From Granulicella sp. S156 (GTDB lineage: Bacteria > Acidobacteriota > Terriglobia > Terriglobales > Acidobacteriaceae), in the NCBI RefSeq assembly GCF_009766105.1, contig NZ_LMUH01000025.1:315190-379189 (forward strand): a stretch of 64,000 bases of DNA, in the 5' to 3' direction. A program made the translations under genes and the position numbers. Under the pieces are notes generated by a model that was given only the letters and a program-made list of their open reading frames with translations, was not told the origin of the DNA and ran no database searches. Positions 17,632-27,225 of the stretch are shown piece after piece. Every line of letters starts with the position of its first letter. Position 1 is the first letter of the stretch.

Positions 17632-18741
17632 ATGTCCACACCCACTCAAACCGTTCCCCAGATCGCGGACCCGGCCGTAGTCCAGACGGCGCCTGCATCC
17701 TCCACGAACCCGCTCGGCCTCATCCCCGGCCTGCTGCTGCTCGTCGTCGTGGGTTACGGCGGCAAGTTCATCGAGCAGTTCATCGCCCGCTACGGCAAGA
17801 CCCACCACCTGGTGCTGCCCAACATCGAGTACGTCCTCTGGGCCATCTTGATCGGTCTGCTCATCTCCAACACCGTTGGAGTACCTGCGCTCTTCCGCCG
17901 CGGCGTCGCCACCTACGAGTTCTGGCTCAAGACCGGCATCGTTCTGCTTGGAGCACGATTTATCCTCGGCGATATCGCCAAGCTCGGCGGCATCTCTCTG
18001 GCGCTCGTCTTCATCGAGATCGCCCTCGCCCTTACCTTCATGACCTTCCTGGGCAAGGGATTCAAACTCTCTCCCAAGCTCGTCACGCTGCTCGCGGTCG
18101 GCAGCTCTGTCTGCGGAGTCTCCGCCATCATTGCCACGCAGGGCGCCATCGAGGCCGACGAAGAAGACTCGTCGTACGCTATCGCCGCTATCCTTGCGCT
18201 CGGAGCGATCTCGCTCTTTATCTTCCCCCTCGTCGGCCACGCGCTGCACCTCTCCGACCACGCTTACGGCGTCTGGACCGGCCTTGCCGTAGACAACACC
18301 GCCGAGACCGCTGCGGCCGGTGCTCTTTACTCCGACGCCGCCGGCAAGATCGCCGTTCTCACCAAGACCTGCCGCAACGCCCTTATCGGCTTCGTTGTCC
18401 TTGGCTATGCCATCTACTGGGCCTCCAAGGGCCAGGCGGCGCAAGTCCAGAACAAGGCCGCTTTCCTCTGGTCGAAGTTCCCCAAGTTTGTTCTCGGCTT
18501 CCTGTTGATCTCGCTGCTTGCCACGGTCGGATTCTTCTCCAAGCCACAGCTGCTAGCGGTCGGGAACCTGTCGCGCTGGGCTTTTCTGCTCACCTTCGCC
18601 GGCGTCGGTCTGCGCACCAGCTTTCGCGACCTTAGCAAGCAAGGCATCCGTCCGTTCCTGGTCGGAGCCATCGGAGAGGTCGTCATCGCGCTTCTCACAC
18701 TCGGCCTCGTCTTTGGGGCAGACCACGTCTTCCATTTGTAG
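17632..18741 (+). CDS. YeiH family transporter (putative sulfate exporter family)
   Basis: Polytopic inner-membrane protein of 369 aa with about ten hydrophobic helices, matching the YeiH/UPF0324 'putative sulfate exporter' family: YEFWLKTGIVLLGARF, AVGSSVCGVSAIIAT, GLAVDNTAETAAAG and the C-terminal phrases AFLLTFAGVGLRTSFRDL and GVGLRTSF. The start is an ATG with GGAG nearby. Two small ORFs precede it, the Cys-rich leader and the 35-aa membrane peptide, and a 115-bp palindromic element follows directly. Transport of a sulfur compound is the family suggestion, supported loosely by the Cys leader; direct evidence is lacking. Confidence 0.88.
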   Translation: MSTPTQTVPQIADPAVVQTAPASSTNPLGLIPGLLLLVVVGYGGKFIEQFIARYGKTHHLVLPNIEYVLWAILIGLLISNTVGVPALFRRGVATYEFWLKTGIVLLGARFILGDIAKLGGISLALVFIEIALALTFMTFLGKGFKLSPKLVTLLAVGSSVCGVSAIIATQGAIEADEEDSSYAIAAILALGAISLFIFPLVGHALHLSDHAYGVWTGLAVDNTAETAAAGALYSDAAGKIAVLTKTCRNALIGFVVLGYAIYWASKGQAAQVQNKAAFLWSKFPKFVLGFLLISLLATVGFFSKPQLLAVGNLSRWAFLLTFAGVGLRTSFRDLSKQGIRPFLVGAIGEVVIALLTLGLVFGADHVFHL

Positions 18742-18745
18742 CCTC

Positions 18746-18860
18746 TAGAGCAGTTCCCGTATTGATGTGGAGTGGAAAACCCCTGCGAGTGCTGTTTTTC
18801 TTGGGGAAAAACAGCGTATAGGCCTGTGGCTCGCCATACACCTATACGGGAACTGCTCTA
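18746..18860. repeat. 115-bp palindrome-ended element, copy 1
   Basis: Begins TAGAGCAGTTCCCGTAT (18746-18762) and ends with its perfect 17-bp reverse complement (18844-18860). An internal 10-bp hairpin GCTGTTTTTC/GAAAAACAGC (18791-18800, 18806-18815) sits in the centre. A second copy of identical length is at 29203-29317, same orientation, with about ten base differences by eye. No coding capacity. The TA at each end would fit a TA target duplication, so a miniature transposable element is possible. Confidence 0.85.
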
Positions 18861-18942
18861 CCCCCGTCGACCCAGACATGCACAGCCACTGTTGGAAGAA
18901 CGTAGGAGTGGGTTGGCGGGGTACCATCTACACTGGAAGCAG

Positions 18943-19599
18943 ATGCCGTCCCCCGTTACATCCCGCCTTCAAGATCAGCTCGACACCATCACCGCGCAAA
19001 CCCGGGATCTGGTCCAGCCTGAGCGCCTCGCCGTTACTGACAATGCTGTGCAGGAGCTCCTCGCCACCGGCATCGAGTCCCGCATCCTGCCTGTCGGGGC
19101 GCAGGCGCCTGAGTTTGCACTGCCCGACGCCATCAACGGTAAGATCATCCGCTCGTCCGACCTGCTCGCCGTCGGTCCAGTCATCGTCAACTTCTTTCGC
19201 GGCCGCTGGTGCCCCTACTGCATGACCGAGCTGGAAGCCTGGCAGAAGCTCTACCCTACCGTTCGCGAACGTGGTGCGCTGCTGATCGCTGTCTCGCCAC
19301 AGCTGCCCCGCCAGAACGATTTCACCGTTCAACAGCACGGCCTGACCTTCCCTATCCTGTCCGATGCAGGGGCTCAGCTCGCCGATAAGTTCGGCATTAC
19401 CTATACCGTTCCCGAAGTGATGCAGCGCCACTACCGCAGCATTTTGGTGAACATTCCCTTCGTCAACGGAGACCAAAGCTGGCGGTTGCCGCTCCCCGCG
19501 ACATTTGTGATCTCACGGAGCGGCCAAATCCTCTTCAGCGAGGCCCACGCCGACCACCGCGTCAGACCCGACCCAATGGACGTATTGGCTGCGTTGTAA
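18943..19599 (+). CDS. AhpC/TSA-type peroxiredoxin-like thiol oxidoreductase
   Basis: A 218-aa thioredoxin-fold protein. ATG 18943 (GGAAG just upstream) is preferred over the upstream open frame, which lies in the repeat element. Residues 1-45 are a helical extension; the redox domain runs ~50-215 with APEFALPDAING, then VIVNFFRGRWCPYCMTEL carrying Cys90 and Cys93 (CPYC), SPQLPRQNDF and PATFVISRSGQI. The CxxC spacing and the N-terminal extension fit the 'AhpC/TSA, alkyl hydroperoxide reductase-like' group, probably cytosolic with no signal peptide. Peroxide reduction is the family role; thiol-disulfide exchange is the alternative. Confidence 0.88.
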   Translation: MPSPVTSRLQDQLDTITAQTRDLVQPERLAVTDNAVQELLATGIESRILPVGAQAPEFALPDAINGKIIRSSDLLAVGPVIVNFFRGRWCPYCMTELEAWQKLYPTVRERGALLIAVSPQLPRQNDFTVQQHGLTFPILSDAGAQLADKFGITYTVPEVMQRHYRSILVNIPFVNGDQSWRLPLPATFVISRSGQILFSEAHADHRVRPDPMDVLAAL

Positions 19600-19711
19600 T
19601 CTCAATCGGCACCCGCACACGTCGTAATCAAAAGACACCGCCTGGCGCCACAATCCATCGGATTAGGTGAGGATTTTCGCCTTCGGGGTGACCGTCGTAT
19701 CATGGGATTGT

Positions 19712-19933
19712 ATGGGTTTTCCGATTAAAGTCTGCGTCATCTGCTCCGAAGAGTTCGAGCTCAAGCCGGATAAACCCGGTTACGCCAACCGCTGCCCAGA
19801 GTGCAGTGCCCCTGAATCTTCCGACTCCACCGGCAAACACCGTATGGACGCCACCGAACGCAAGACCATCGCCGAAGCAAACGAGGCTCGCCGGCAGGCG
19901 ATGCGCAATCTTTTGTATCGCAAAGACAGTTAG
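19712..19933 (+). CDS. Small zinc-ribbon protein (73 aa)
   Basis: Start at ATG 19712 (MGFPIKVCVIC). Two CxxC knuckles, Cys8/Cys11 (CVIC) and Cys28/Cys31 (CPEC), separated by 16 residues, form a treble-clef or rubredoxin-like Zn site. The C-terminal half is charged and helical (TERKTIAEANEARRQAMRNLLY). Such small ribbons often bind nucleic acid or ribosomes, but nothing specific can be said here. It converges on the alpha/beta hydrolase gene with a shared hairpin. Confidence 0.75.
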   Translation: MGFPIKVCVICSEEFELKPDKPGYANRCPECSAPESSDSTGKHRMDATERKTIAEANEARRQAMRNLLYRKDS

Positions 19934-19942
19934 CTGGCAGGG

Positions 19943-19971
19943 CCAGGGTTTACGCGACCGGCAAACCCTGG
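19943..19971. terminator. Hairpin between convergent genes
   Basis: CCAGGGTTT (19943-19951) pairs with AAACCCTGG (19963-19971), 9 bp with an 11-nt loop, overlapping the 3' end of the minus-strand hydrolase gene. Candidate bidirectional terminator without a strong T tract. Confidence 0.4.
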
Positions 19972-20687
19972 GCAGCCTTCATTCGATCTCCCTGCACAAA
20001 TCTCACCACCACATCTGCACACAACTTCGGCTCCCGCTGCATCAGCAGGTGCGGCCCATCGACCACCACCGTCTCTTCAGGTTTGATACGCTGTGCCTCC
20101 GCCAAACAGTCCGGGCTCACTAGTTGATCCTGGGCAGCCTGCAGATACAGGATGGGCACAGAGACCTTCGCCAACGCTGCCCGCACGTCACACATCAGCA
20201 CATCGCGAACACGCCCGGCCATCACCTCCGGCTCCACCCATGAAGCCGCCGCCTTCACCGCAGCCACCAACGTACGCGGAGCATTTGGCCCTGTCAGAAA
20301 CATTTCCACTAAAAAGCCAGGCAGCGGCAGCCAGAAGATGAACTGTGCCAACCCGAAGGCGAGCGTTCGACGCCACCCCTGCAGAGGGCTGGTGCAAAAT
20401 CCCGCGCAAAGAACCAACCCCTTCAGGTTCGGTGGATTCGTTGCCGCGAACTGAATTGCGAGTGGAGTGGAAAAAGACTCGGCCACCAGACAAAAAGGCT
20501 CTTCTGTCGAAGCCGCCGCAATCACAGAAACGGCCCCTCGCACGAACTCCATCAATCCCGCGTACCGTAACCGGCGATCACCCGGATAGTGCGCCACCAC
20601 GGTCTCAGTCCCCTCCGGCAACGCCGCTACAAACTCCCGGAACAGCTCTCCGGTCCCATCCATGCCGGGCAACAACACGAGCTTCAT
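19950..20687 (-). CDS. Alpha/beta hydrolase
   Basis: A 245-aa cytosolic alpha/beta-hydrolase. VLLPGMDGTGELF gives the oxyanion-loop region, the nucleophile elbow is VAESFSTPLA (Ser near 72), the acid is in LQAAQDQLVSPDC and the His in VDGPHLLMQREP. The elbow is A-E-S-F-S instead of the usual G-x-S-x-G, which is unusual but tolerated in some members. Start is ATG 20687 or the GTG three bases before; the upstream gene's TAG overlaps at 20690-20692 (TAGTGATG), so the two genes are translationally coupled. Substrate unknown. Confidence 0.85.
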   Translation of the reverse strand: MKLVLLPGMDGTGELFREFVAALPEGTETVVAHYPGDRRLRYAGLMEFVRGAVSVIAAASTEEPFCLVAESFSTPLAIQFAATNPPNLKGLVLCAGFCTSPLQGWRRTLAFGLAQFIFWLPLPGFLVEMFLTGPNAPRTLVAAVKAAASWVEPEVMAGRVRDVLMCDVRAALAKVSVPILYLQAAQDQLVSPDCLAEAQRIKPEETVVVDGPHLLMQREPKLCADVVVRFVQGDRMKAAQGLPVA

Positions 20688-20689
20688 CA

Positions 20690-21106
20690 CTAGCGAATAC
20701 CCGTCCTCTCAAACACCGCAATCCCCCTGGCCACTTTCTTCTTCCCCCGAAACACCGTGTACGTCATGCGCATCGAGTCCCCTTCTTCTGCCGCCACCAG
20801 CATCTCCCGAATCGCGATAATTCCCTGTTTGCAGGCAGTTCCCGAGATCGTATGGCTGTCAAGGCGCGTATAGGCCATGGTATCCGCTACCGGCGATCCA
20901 CTCACGGGATACGATTTGCCGTTGAATTTAGCCTCAATCTCAACCGTTGCCTCGTTGCCGCCACCGAAGTCGATCTCCTCCCGCACACTCACCGCATCGC
21001 CCTCGCACTCGATCGTCTTCACCCAACTACGCGGCCCCGGTGTACTCATTTTCGACAGGGCGGACCGGTACGTCCATCTGCCTGTGAATGAATCGCCAAC
21101 ACCCAT
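20690..21106 (-). CDS. Conserved hypothetical beta-rich protein (138 aa)
   Basis: Not recognised. The sequence is beta-rich and polar: a start [17 protein letters not shown], then alternating strands ([39 protein letters not shown]). The opening pattern 'FxGxWxY' and closing pattern 'TRLDSHT...[10 protein letters not shown]' resemble small lipocalin/'steroid-isomerase-like' soil bacterial proteins that score in 'GTWKLN' style families, without catalytic motif. No signal peptide. Its stop overlaps the start of the alpha/beta hydrolase, indicating a two-gene operon; it is divergent from pgi, whose ATG is 93 bp away. Confidence 0.65.
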   Translation of the reverse strand: MGVGDSFTGRWTYRSALSKMSTPGPRSWVKTIECEGDAVSVREEIDFGGGNEATVEIEAKFNGKSYPVSGSPVADTMAYTRLDSHTISGTACKQGIIAIREMLVAAEEGDSMRMTYTVFRGKKKVARGIAVFERTGIR

Positions 21107-21199
21107 AGGAGTGTGATGATAGAAGTGAGTACCGGTTGCCTCGGGGCTGTCATAAAGATGACATACCCGAATGTTCTAATAGCGTCAGGAGAGATTTAT

Positions 21200-22831
<1,632 letters not shown>

Positions 22832-22855
22832 CTCTCGCTTTTTGAAATCAGTATC

Positions 22856-22889
22856 GAAGGGCATGGTTGAGACCATGCCCTTCTTTTTT
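22856..22889 (+). terminator. Rho-independent terminator of pgi
   Basis: GAAGGGCATGGT (22856-22867) pairs perfectly with ACCATGCCCTTC (22872-22883) over 12 bp with a TGAG loop and is followed by TTTTTT. Confidence 0.92.
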
Positions 22890-22950
22890 GGATGGGGTGC
22901 GTTCGACATAAATTCGCGGAAGCTGGGACAAAGCCGTACAGAAATCTAGA

Positions 22951-22962
22951 ATTTACGTAAAT
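22951..22962. promoter_or_regulatory. Palindrome ATTTACGTAAAT upstream of IclR gene
   Basis: A perfect 12-bp palindrome in an AT-rich promoter region 130 bp before the IclR-family start. IclR regulators usually bind short palindromes and often autoregulate; this is a candidate operator, by position only. Confidence 0.35.
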
Positions 22963-23093
22963 ATCTATTATTTATCTGTTCTTTTTGAAAAAATGACTGG
23001 CGGGTCATCTTGCGCTTTTCCACATCGTGCGTTTATCGTAGATACAGGACGGCAATCGCACCATTTGGTATGCGACCGTTTCCGGAGGTTTCC

Positions 23094-23954
23094 ATGAACC
23101 CCACTCTTTCCGCGGTCGTGCCAGCAGCAGCAGACCCCGCCACGCTCCCCACTCCTAAGGTCAAGGTCTCTCCTGCCACTGCGCTTGAGATTTATACAGG
23201 AGATCCAAACTTCATGGCCTCGCTGGCGCGCGGCCTGGTTGTGATCCAGGCCTTCACGCCACAGACACCGCAGATGACGATCTCGCAGCTCAGCGTGCGT
23301 ACTGGTCTTTCGCGCGCAGCCGTAAGACGATGTCTGTACACGCTGGTCAAGCTGGGATTTGCCGGCTCCGATGAGACGCAGCGCTATTCGCTGCGTCCGA
23401 AGATGCTGACCCTGGCCAACACCTACACGGCCTCCAGCACCCTCGCCAACGCCGCGCAGCCCATCCTGGAGCGCATGTCATCCCTACTGCATGAGTCCTT
23501 CTCTGTGGCCACGCTCGATGGCGACGACATCGTCTACATCGCACGGACCAGCGTCACCCGGGTTATGTCGGTCGACCTGCACATCGGATCGCGACTGCCG
23601 GCATTCTGTACCAGCATGGGCCGCGTTCTGCTGGCGTATCTTCCCCAGGATCAGCTCGAACTCTATCTCTCGCGTGCGACGTTCACACAGTTCACACCGC
23701 GAACCATCACCTCGGCCGACAAGCTGCGGCTGGCCTTGCGGAATGTTCGACGCAACGGATATGCGCTGGTGGATCAGGAGCTGGAGATCGGTCTGCGGTC
23801 CCTGGCGGTGCCGGTACAGGCGCCCAATGGACGCGTCGTTGCTACCGTCAATCTGAGCGGCCATGCACCTCGCATGCCGATGCTCGAGATGCAGACACGC
23901 TTCCTCTCACACCTTCGCGGAGCAGCGGCGGAACTGAGCGTCTTTCTGCGCTGA
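23094..23954 (+). CDS. IclR-family transcriptional regulator (PcaR/PobR-like)
   Basis: A 286-aa regulator. ATG 23094 has a perfect GGAGG six bases upstream; a longer frame upstream lacks this. N-terminal Pro/Ala-rich stretch, IclR winged helix at about 40-105 (FMASLARGLVVIQAF, SQLSVRTGLSRAAVRRCLYTL, VKLGFA), then the effector-binding domain (~120-285) with GDDIVYIART, HIGSRLPAFCTSMGRVLLA, GYALVDQELEIGLRSLAVPV and VNLSGHAPRM. The RSLAVPV and 'GRVLLA' wording is that of the beta-ketoadipate group (PcaR/PcaU/PobR), usually aromatic-acid responsive, but no aromatic-degradation gene is adjacent, so its targets are elsewhere. Strong terminator follows. Confidence 0.92.
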   Translation: MNPTLSAVVPAAADPATLPTPKVKVSPATALEIYTGDPNFMASLARGLVVIQAFTPQTPQMTISQLSVRTGLSRAAVRRCLYTLVKLGFAGSDETQRYSLRPKMLTLANTYTASSTLANAAQPILERMSSLLHESFSVATLDGDDIVYIARTSVTRVMSVDLHIGSRLPAFCTSMGRVLLAYLPQDQLELYLSRATFTQFTPRTITSADKLRLALRNVRRNGYALVDQELEIGLRSLAVPVQAPNGRVVATVNLSGHAPRMPMLEMQTRFLSHLRGAAAELSVFLR

Positions 23955-23999
23955 CCGGTCCCTTCATATACAGGGAGTCATATACAGTATTCCATTTTT

Positions 24000-24035
24000 C
24001 CACAGAAAACCCGGCTTCCGCCGGGTTTTCTGTGG
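24000..24035 (+). terminator. Terminator after the IclR gene
   Basis: A perfect 16-bp stem (24000-24015 with 24020-24035) around a TTCC tetraloop, with internal AAAA/TTTT flanking the GC core, 46 bp after the stop codon. Confidence 0.85.
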
Positions 24036-24274
24036 TGCGCGCAAACGAGATACCCACCATAAGTTATTGCAAATAAAACACATACGATGGCCATGTAATC
24101 TTATTTGAAGGGTACGCGTCAAAGACATAGCAGGATGGGCTTATAGGTTTTCGATGAGAAACCATATTCCTCTGCTGTAACTTGATGACGTTTAATCTGT
24201 GAAGTTCGGGCGCACGAGTTCTATCCCGCAAGCGGACTTACAGGTAGAATCAAACCCACCAACCCTTGGATTAC
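24036..24274. other. Intergenic region upstream of the O-acetylation pair
   Basis: AT-rich 239-bp spacer that must hold the promoter for the SGNH gene. No repeat, small ORF with a good SD, or RNA gene was seen. Confidence 0.35.
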
Positions 24275-25357
24275 ATGAATCTGGCACTCGAGCTTCACGA
24301 AGCCGCGACCCACTTGCCTCAGGCTGCCGTCGATCAACGGGCAGGGCATAGAGCCGCCGAACCAGCTGTTGCGTACTGCCTGCTGGTCGTTCTGCTACCC
24401 CTGCTGTCGATTCCGGCGTTTATCTGCCTCGGCAAATCGAACTTTTTTCTTCATCATGGAGCCAGTGTCTGGGTCCAGTCGAACGATGCCATCTTTGATA
24501 TTCAGGACCGCAACTGCGACGTGCTGGTCTATGGAGACTCCACTGCGATGACAGGCATCGATCCCGAGGTGGTGGACCGCCAGACCGGTTTCAAGACCTG
24601 CAACATCTCTGTGACCAACGCCGTACTGGCCGTCACCGGCAATCTCACGCTCGACCACTATCTGCAACAGAACGTTCACCCCAAGATGCTGATCGTGCAG
24701 CTTTCGCCGGACGACTTCCAGCAGGAAAACCGTGTCTGGAAACAGACCATCTATGCGGAGGGTCTGCTGGAACTGCTGCGCCATGGATCGCCGGAAGAAA
24801 GCCGTCGTGTCCTTGTGACTCACCCCCATGAAGCCATTGCGTTTGCCGGCTATGCCGCAGGCTTCACAGCGTATTACGCAATCAAAGACGTTTGGTTCCA
24901 TACAACGCGTCTTCGCGCAGAAGAAGATCAGATTCGGGTGCGCAACGGCTTCTTCACCCCGCCATCACCCGCCCGCACCCATTGCGAAGCGGCCGCCAAG
25001 CTCACCGACGGCTCAAGCGGGGCCTTCCCCCGCGCGATTGCGGATAACTATCGCAAGAGCTACTCGGATCGCAGTGCCATTGTCCTGGTCGACGTGGCCC
25101 CCATCCCCTCCTGCGACGACAATCTCAAAGCCTACTCGTCGGAGTTGCAGGGTGTCACCAGCAACTCCCTGCAGTCGTTGCCCATCGGGCTCTTCAATGA
25201 CGGACGTCACTACACGGCCTTCGGATCACAGATCGTCAGCACCTTAGTAGCGCGCCAGGTGAATGAGGTCGCCCAGAAAAATCCGTACATCGACGATCGA
25301 GACTTCGGGCCACGTTACAACGTTGCGGCGTTTCGTGCGGTCTCTTTGCGGCGTTAG
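24275..25357 (+). CDS. Membrane-anchored SGNH/AlgX-J-like protein, partner of MBOAT
   Basis: A 360-aa protein from ATG 24275. One membrane helix at about 32-52 anchors a periplasmic domain with an SGNH-type fold: box I is VYGDSTAMTGI (Gly87-Asp88-Ser89) and the C-terminal block NDGRHYTAFGSQ supplies the Asp-x-x-His pair. Between them are NISVTNAVLAVTGN and LIVQLSPDDFQQ. This layout matches AlgJ/AlgX/DltD-like proteins that take acyl groups from an MBOAT partner and load them on extracytoplasmic glycans; an MBOAT gene follows 283 bp downstream on the same strand, with a repeat between. The family call is from motif pattern and context, not from close identity. Confidence 0.75.
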   Translation: MNLALELHEAATHLPQAAVDQRAGHRAAEPAVAYCLLVVLLPLLSIPAFICLGKSNFFLHHGASVWVQSNDAIFDIQDRNCDVLVYGDSTAMTGIDPEVVDRQTGFKTCNISVTNAVLAVTGNLTLDHYLQQNVHPKMLIVQLSPDDFQQENRVWKQTIYAEGLLELLRHGSPEESRRVLVTHPHEAIAFAGYAAGFTAYYAIKDVWFHTTRLRAEEDQIRVRNGFFTPPSPARTHCEAAAKLTDGSSGAFPRAIADNYRKSYSDRSAIVLVDVAPIPSCDDNLKAYSSELQGVTSNSLQSLPIGLFNDGRHYTAFGSQIVSTLVARQVNEVAQKNPYIDDRDFGPRYNVAAFRAVSLRR

Positions 25358-25416
25358 TGCAGCAAGAGCTCTGGAGGTTGAAATGGTTCGGTCTGTATCG
25401 GCAAATAGAGCTCTTC

Positions 25417-25514
25417 GGGGTCCTTCGACTGCGTAGCTCGCAAAGTGCGCGAGCTACTTGCACCCAGCGAACAAAGAACATTCGCCGGGGACCCCGCACT
25501 TCGCTCAGGATGAC
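25417..25514. repeat. Dispersed intergenic repeat (GTCATCCTGAGC family)
   Basis: Runs from GGGGTCCTTCGAC to GCTCAGGATGAC (25503-25514), with an internal inverted repeat GTAGCTCG/CGAGCTAC (25433-25440 and after 25448). GTCATCCTGAGC...GGTCCTTCGAC elements recur in acidobacterial intergenic DNA (family knowledge); a shortened relative is at 13999-14047. Lies between the SGNH and MBOAT genes and is non-coding. Confidence 0.65.
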
Positions 25515-25640
25515 GGTTTTGGGGTGATACAAAAAACAAAACACCCTTGGTACAGCTACTTCGATATCGCTCTAGTTTTTGAGTAGGGCGACAAGCCCCT
25601 GCTTTGATACCCGCATCATTCCTTCACGCTACGTCAAACG

Positions 25641-27161
25641 ATGCTTTTCAACTCTTTCAAATTCATCTTCTGCTTTCTTCCCATCACCATGGTGGGCTTC
25701 CATCTGCTCGGGCGTCTCGGACGACGGCCGGTGATTGCCTGGCTAGCTCTCTGCTCCATCGTCTTCTATGCGGTCTACAAGCCGGTCTTCGTCTTCTTTC
25801 TGCTTGGTTCTATCGTCGTCAACTACCTGGTTTCGATCGCCATCTCCTCCAGCCAGGAAGGAGGCTCGCGCCGACGACAGATTCTGGCTCTGGGCGTGAC
25901 GCTCAACCTGCTGGCGCTCTTCTATTTCAAATACCTGTATAAGACGCTGCTGCTGATTCACAGCCTGCACCTGCCTGCACCCGCAGCGCACCCGATACTG
26001 CTGCCGCTCGGCATCTCCTTTTTCACGTTTACGCAGATCTCGTATCTGGTCGATCTCGCGCAAGGACAGGCGGAGCGTCAGGACCTTCTTAGCTATGTCC
26101 TGTTCGTCACCTTCTTCCCTCACCTCATCATCGGCCCGATCCTCCACCACAAAGAGATGATGCCGCAGTTCGCAGCCGGGCGGCGCTTCCGGCTGGTACC
26201 CGCGGATGTCGCGTTGGGAACTACCTGGTTTTTATTTGGGCTGGGAAAGAAAGTACTGATCGCGGACAAGCTCTCCGCGCAGGCTGACATCGCGTTCGCT
26301 CATGCGGGTTCGCAGACCGCAGCCTCCGCATGGGTCGGCCTCATCCTCTACACGATGCAGCTCTACTTTGATTTTTCGGGCTACTCGGATATGGCGCTCG
26401 GCCTGGCGCGCATCTTTTCGATACGCTTCCCGCTCAACTTCGACTCCCCCTACAAGGCCACCAGCGTGACCGAATACTGGCAGCGCTGGCACATGACACT
26501 CACCCGTTACGTCACACTCTATCTCTACAACCCGATCCTGCTGGGTGTGCAGCGCCGACGCCTCGCAGCCGGAAAGAAGATCTCACGCAAATCTCTGGCG
26601 ACTGTAGGTGGCTTCTCCGCGATGGTTGCGTATCCGACGATCATTACCATGCTGCTTACCGGCCTCTGGCATGGCGCGGGCCTGCAGTTCCTCATCTTCG
26701 GTCTGTTGCACGGGATCTACCTGACGGCCAACCAGGCATGGCGGCACTTCAAGCAGCGGCAGAAGGGTGCTGTGGAAGAGCCTCCAACCGGCCTTTTGCG
26801 CATGGCGCTCCGCATCAGCGTCTACCTGCAGGTTTCCTTCGCGATTATCTTCTTCCGCGCGGATTCCCTGCATGCTGCCTTTGCCATGTTGCGCGACCTC
26901 TGCGGCCGCAACGGTCATGGACATATGAGTTCTTTTCTGGACGGCGCTCTTGGCCTTGCCCTCTTCCCTGTCGTCTGGTTCATGCCCAACACCCAAGAGA
27001 TTCTCGGAGAAGAAACATCGGCCGCTGCGGCGCCCAGCATCCTTCTGTCGCGTCTGCGCTGGTCGCCGAATCTTGGCTGGGGCATCGTGATGGCGGTGCT
27101 CTTCTTCGCCATCCTCGCTAATCTCGACCAGACGAGTTCGTTCCTTTACTTCCAGTTCTGA
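25641..27161 (+). CDS. MBOAT-family O-acyltransferase (AlgI/DltB-like)
   Basis: Polytopic inner-membrane acyltransferase of 506 aa that moves acetyl (or other acyl) groups across the membrane for cell-surface polysaccharide modification. Begins with the classic AlgI-type start MLFNSFKFIFCFLP, then LGISFFTFTQISYLVDL, FPHLIIGPILHHKEMMPQF, FDFSGYSDMALGLARIF, VTEYWQRWHMTLT and the catalytic-His region TGLWHGAGLQFLIFGLLHG; C-terminal FAIIFFRADSLHAAFAML is also conserved. About 11 membrane segments; length normal. The SGNH-like gene upstream is its likely periplasmic partner. No polysaccharide biosynthesis genes are adjacent, so the acceptor is unknown. Confidence 0.93.
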   Translation: MLFNSFKFIFCFLPITMVGFHLLGRLGRRPVIAWLALCSIVFYAVYKPVFVFFLLGSIVVNYLVSIAISSSQEGGSRRRQILALGVTLNLLALFYFKYLYKTLLLIHSLHLPAPAAHPILLPLGISFFTFTQISYLVDLAQGQAERQDLLSYVLFVTFFPHLIIGPILHHKEMMPQFAAGRRFRLVPADVALGTTWFLFGLGKKVLIADKLSAQADIAFAHAGSQTAASAWVGLILYTMQLYFDFSGYSDMALGLARIFSIRFPLNFDSPYKATSVTEYWQRWHMTLTRYVTLYLYNPILLGVQRRRLAAGKKISRKSLATVGGFSAMVAYPTIITMLLTGLWHGAGLQFLIFGLLHGIYLTANQAWRHFKQRQKGAVEEPPTGLLRMALRISVYLQVSFAIIFFRADSLHAAFAMLRDLCGRNGHGHMSSFLDGALGLALFPVVWFMPNTQEILGEETSAAAAPSILLSRLRWSPNLGWGIVMAVLFFAILANLDQTSSFLYFQF

Positions 27162-27225
27162 GTGTGTGATCGTTTTCGGAGTAGTCAGAACAGAGATAGC
27201 CGCGAAGACAGGACTTCTTCCAATC

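Noticed and set aside
18767-18942. Open frame upstream of the peroxiredoxin-like gene through the 115-bp repeat
   Set aside because: The repeat is non-coding at its second copy; the conserved protein starts at 18943.
25236-25544. Minus-strand ORFs over the GTCATCCTGAGC repeat
   Set aside because: They translate the repeat (phrases such as HPERSAGSPA) that gives the same spurious peptides wherever this element occurs.
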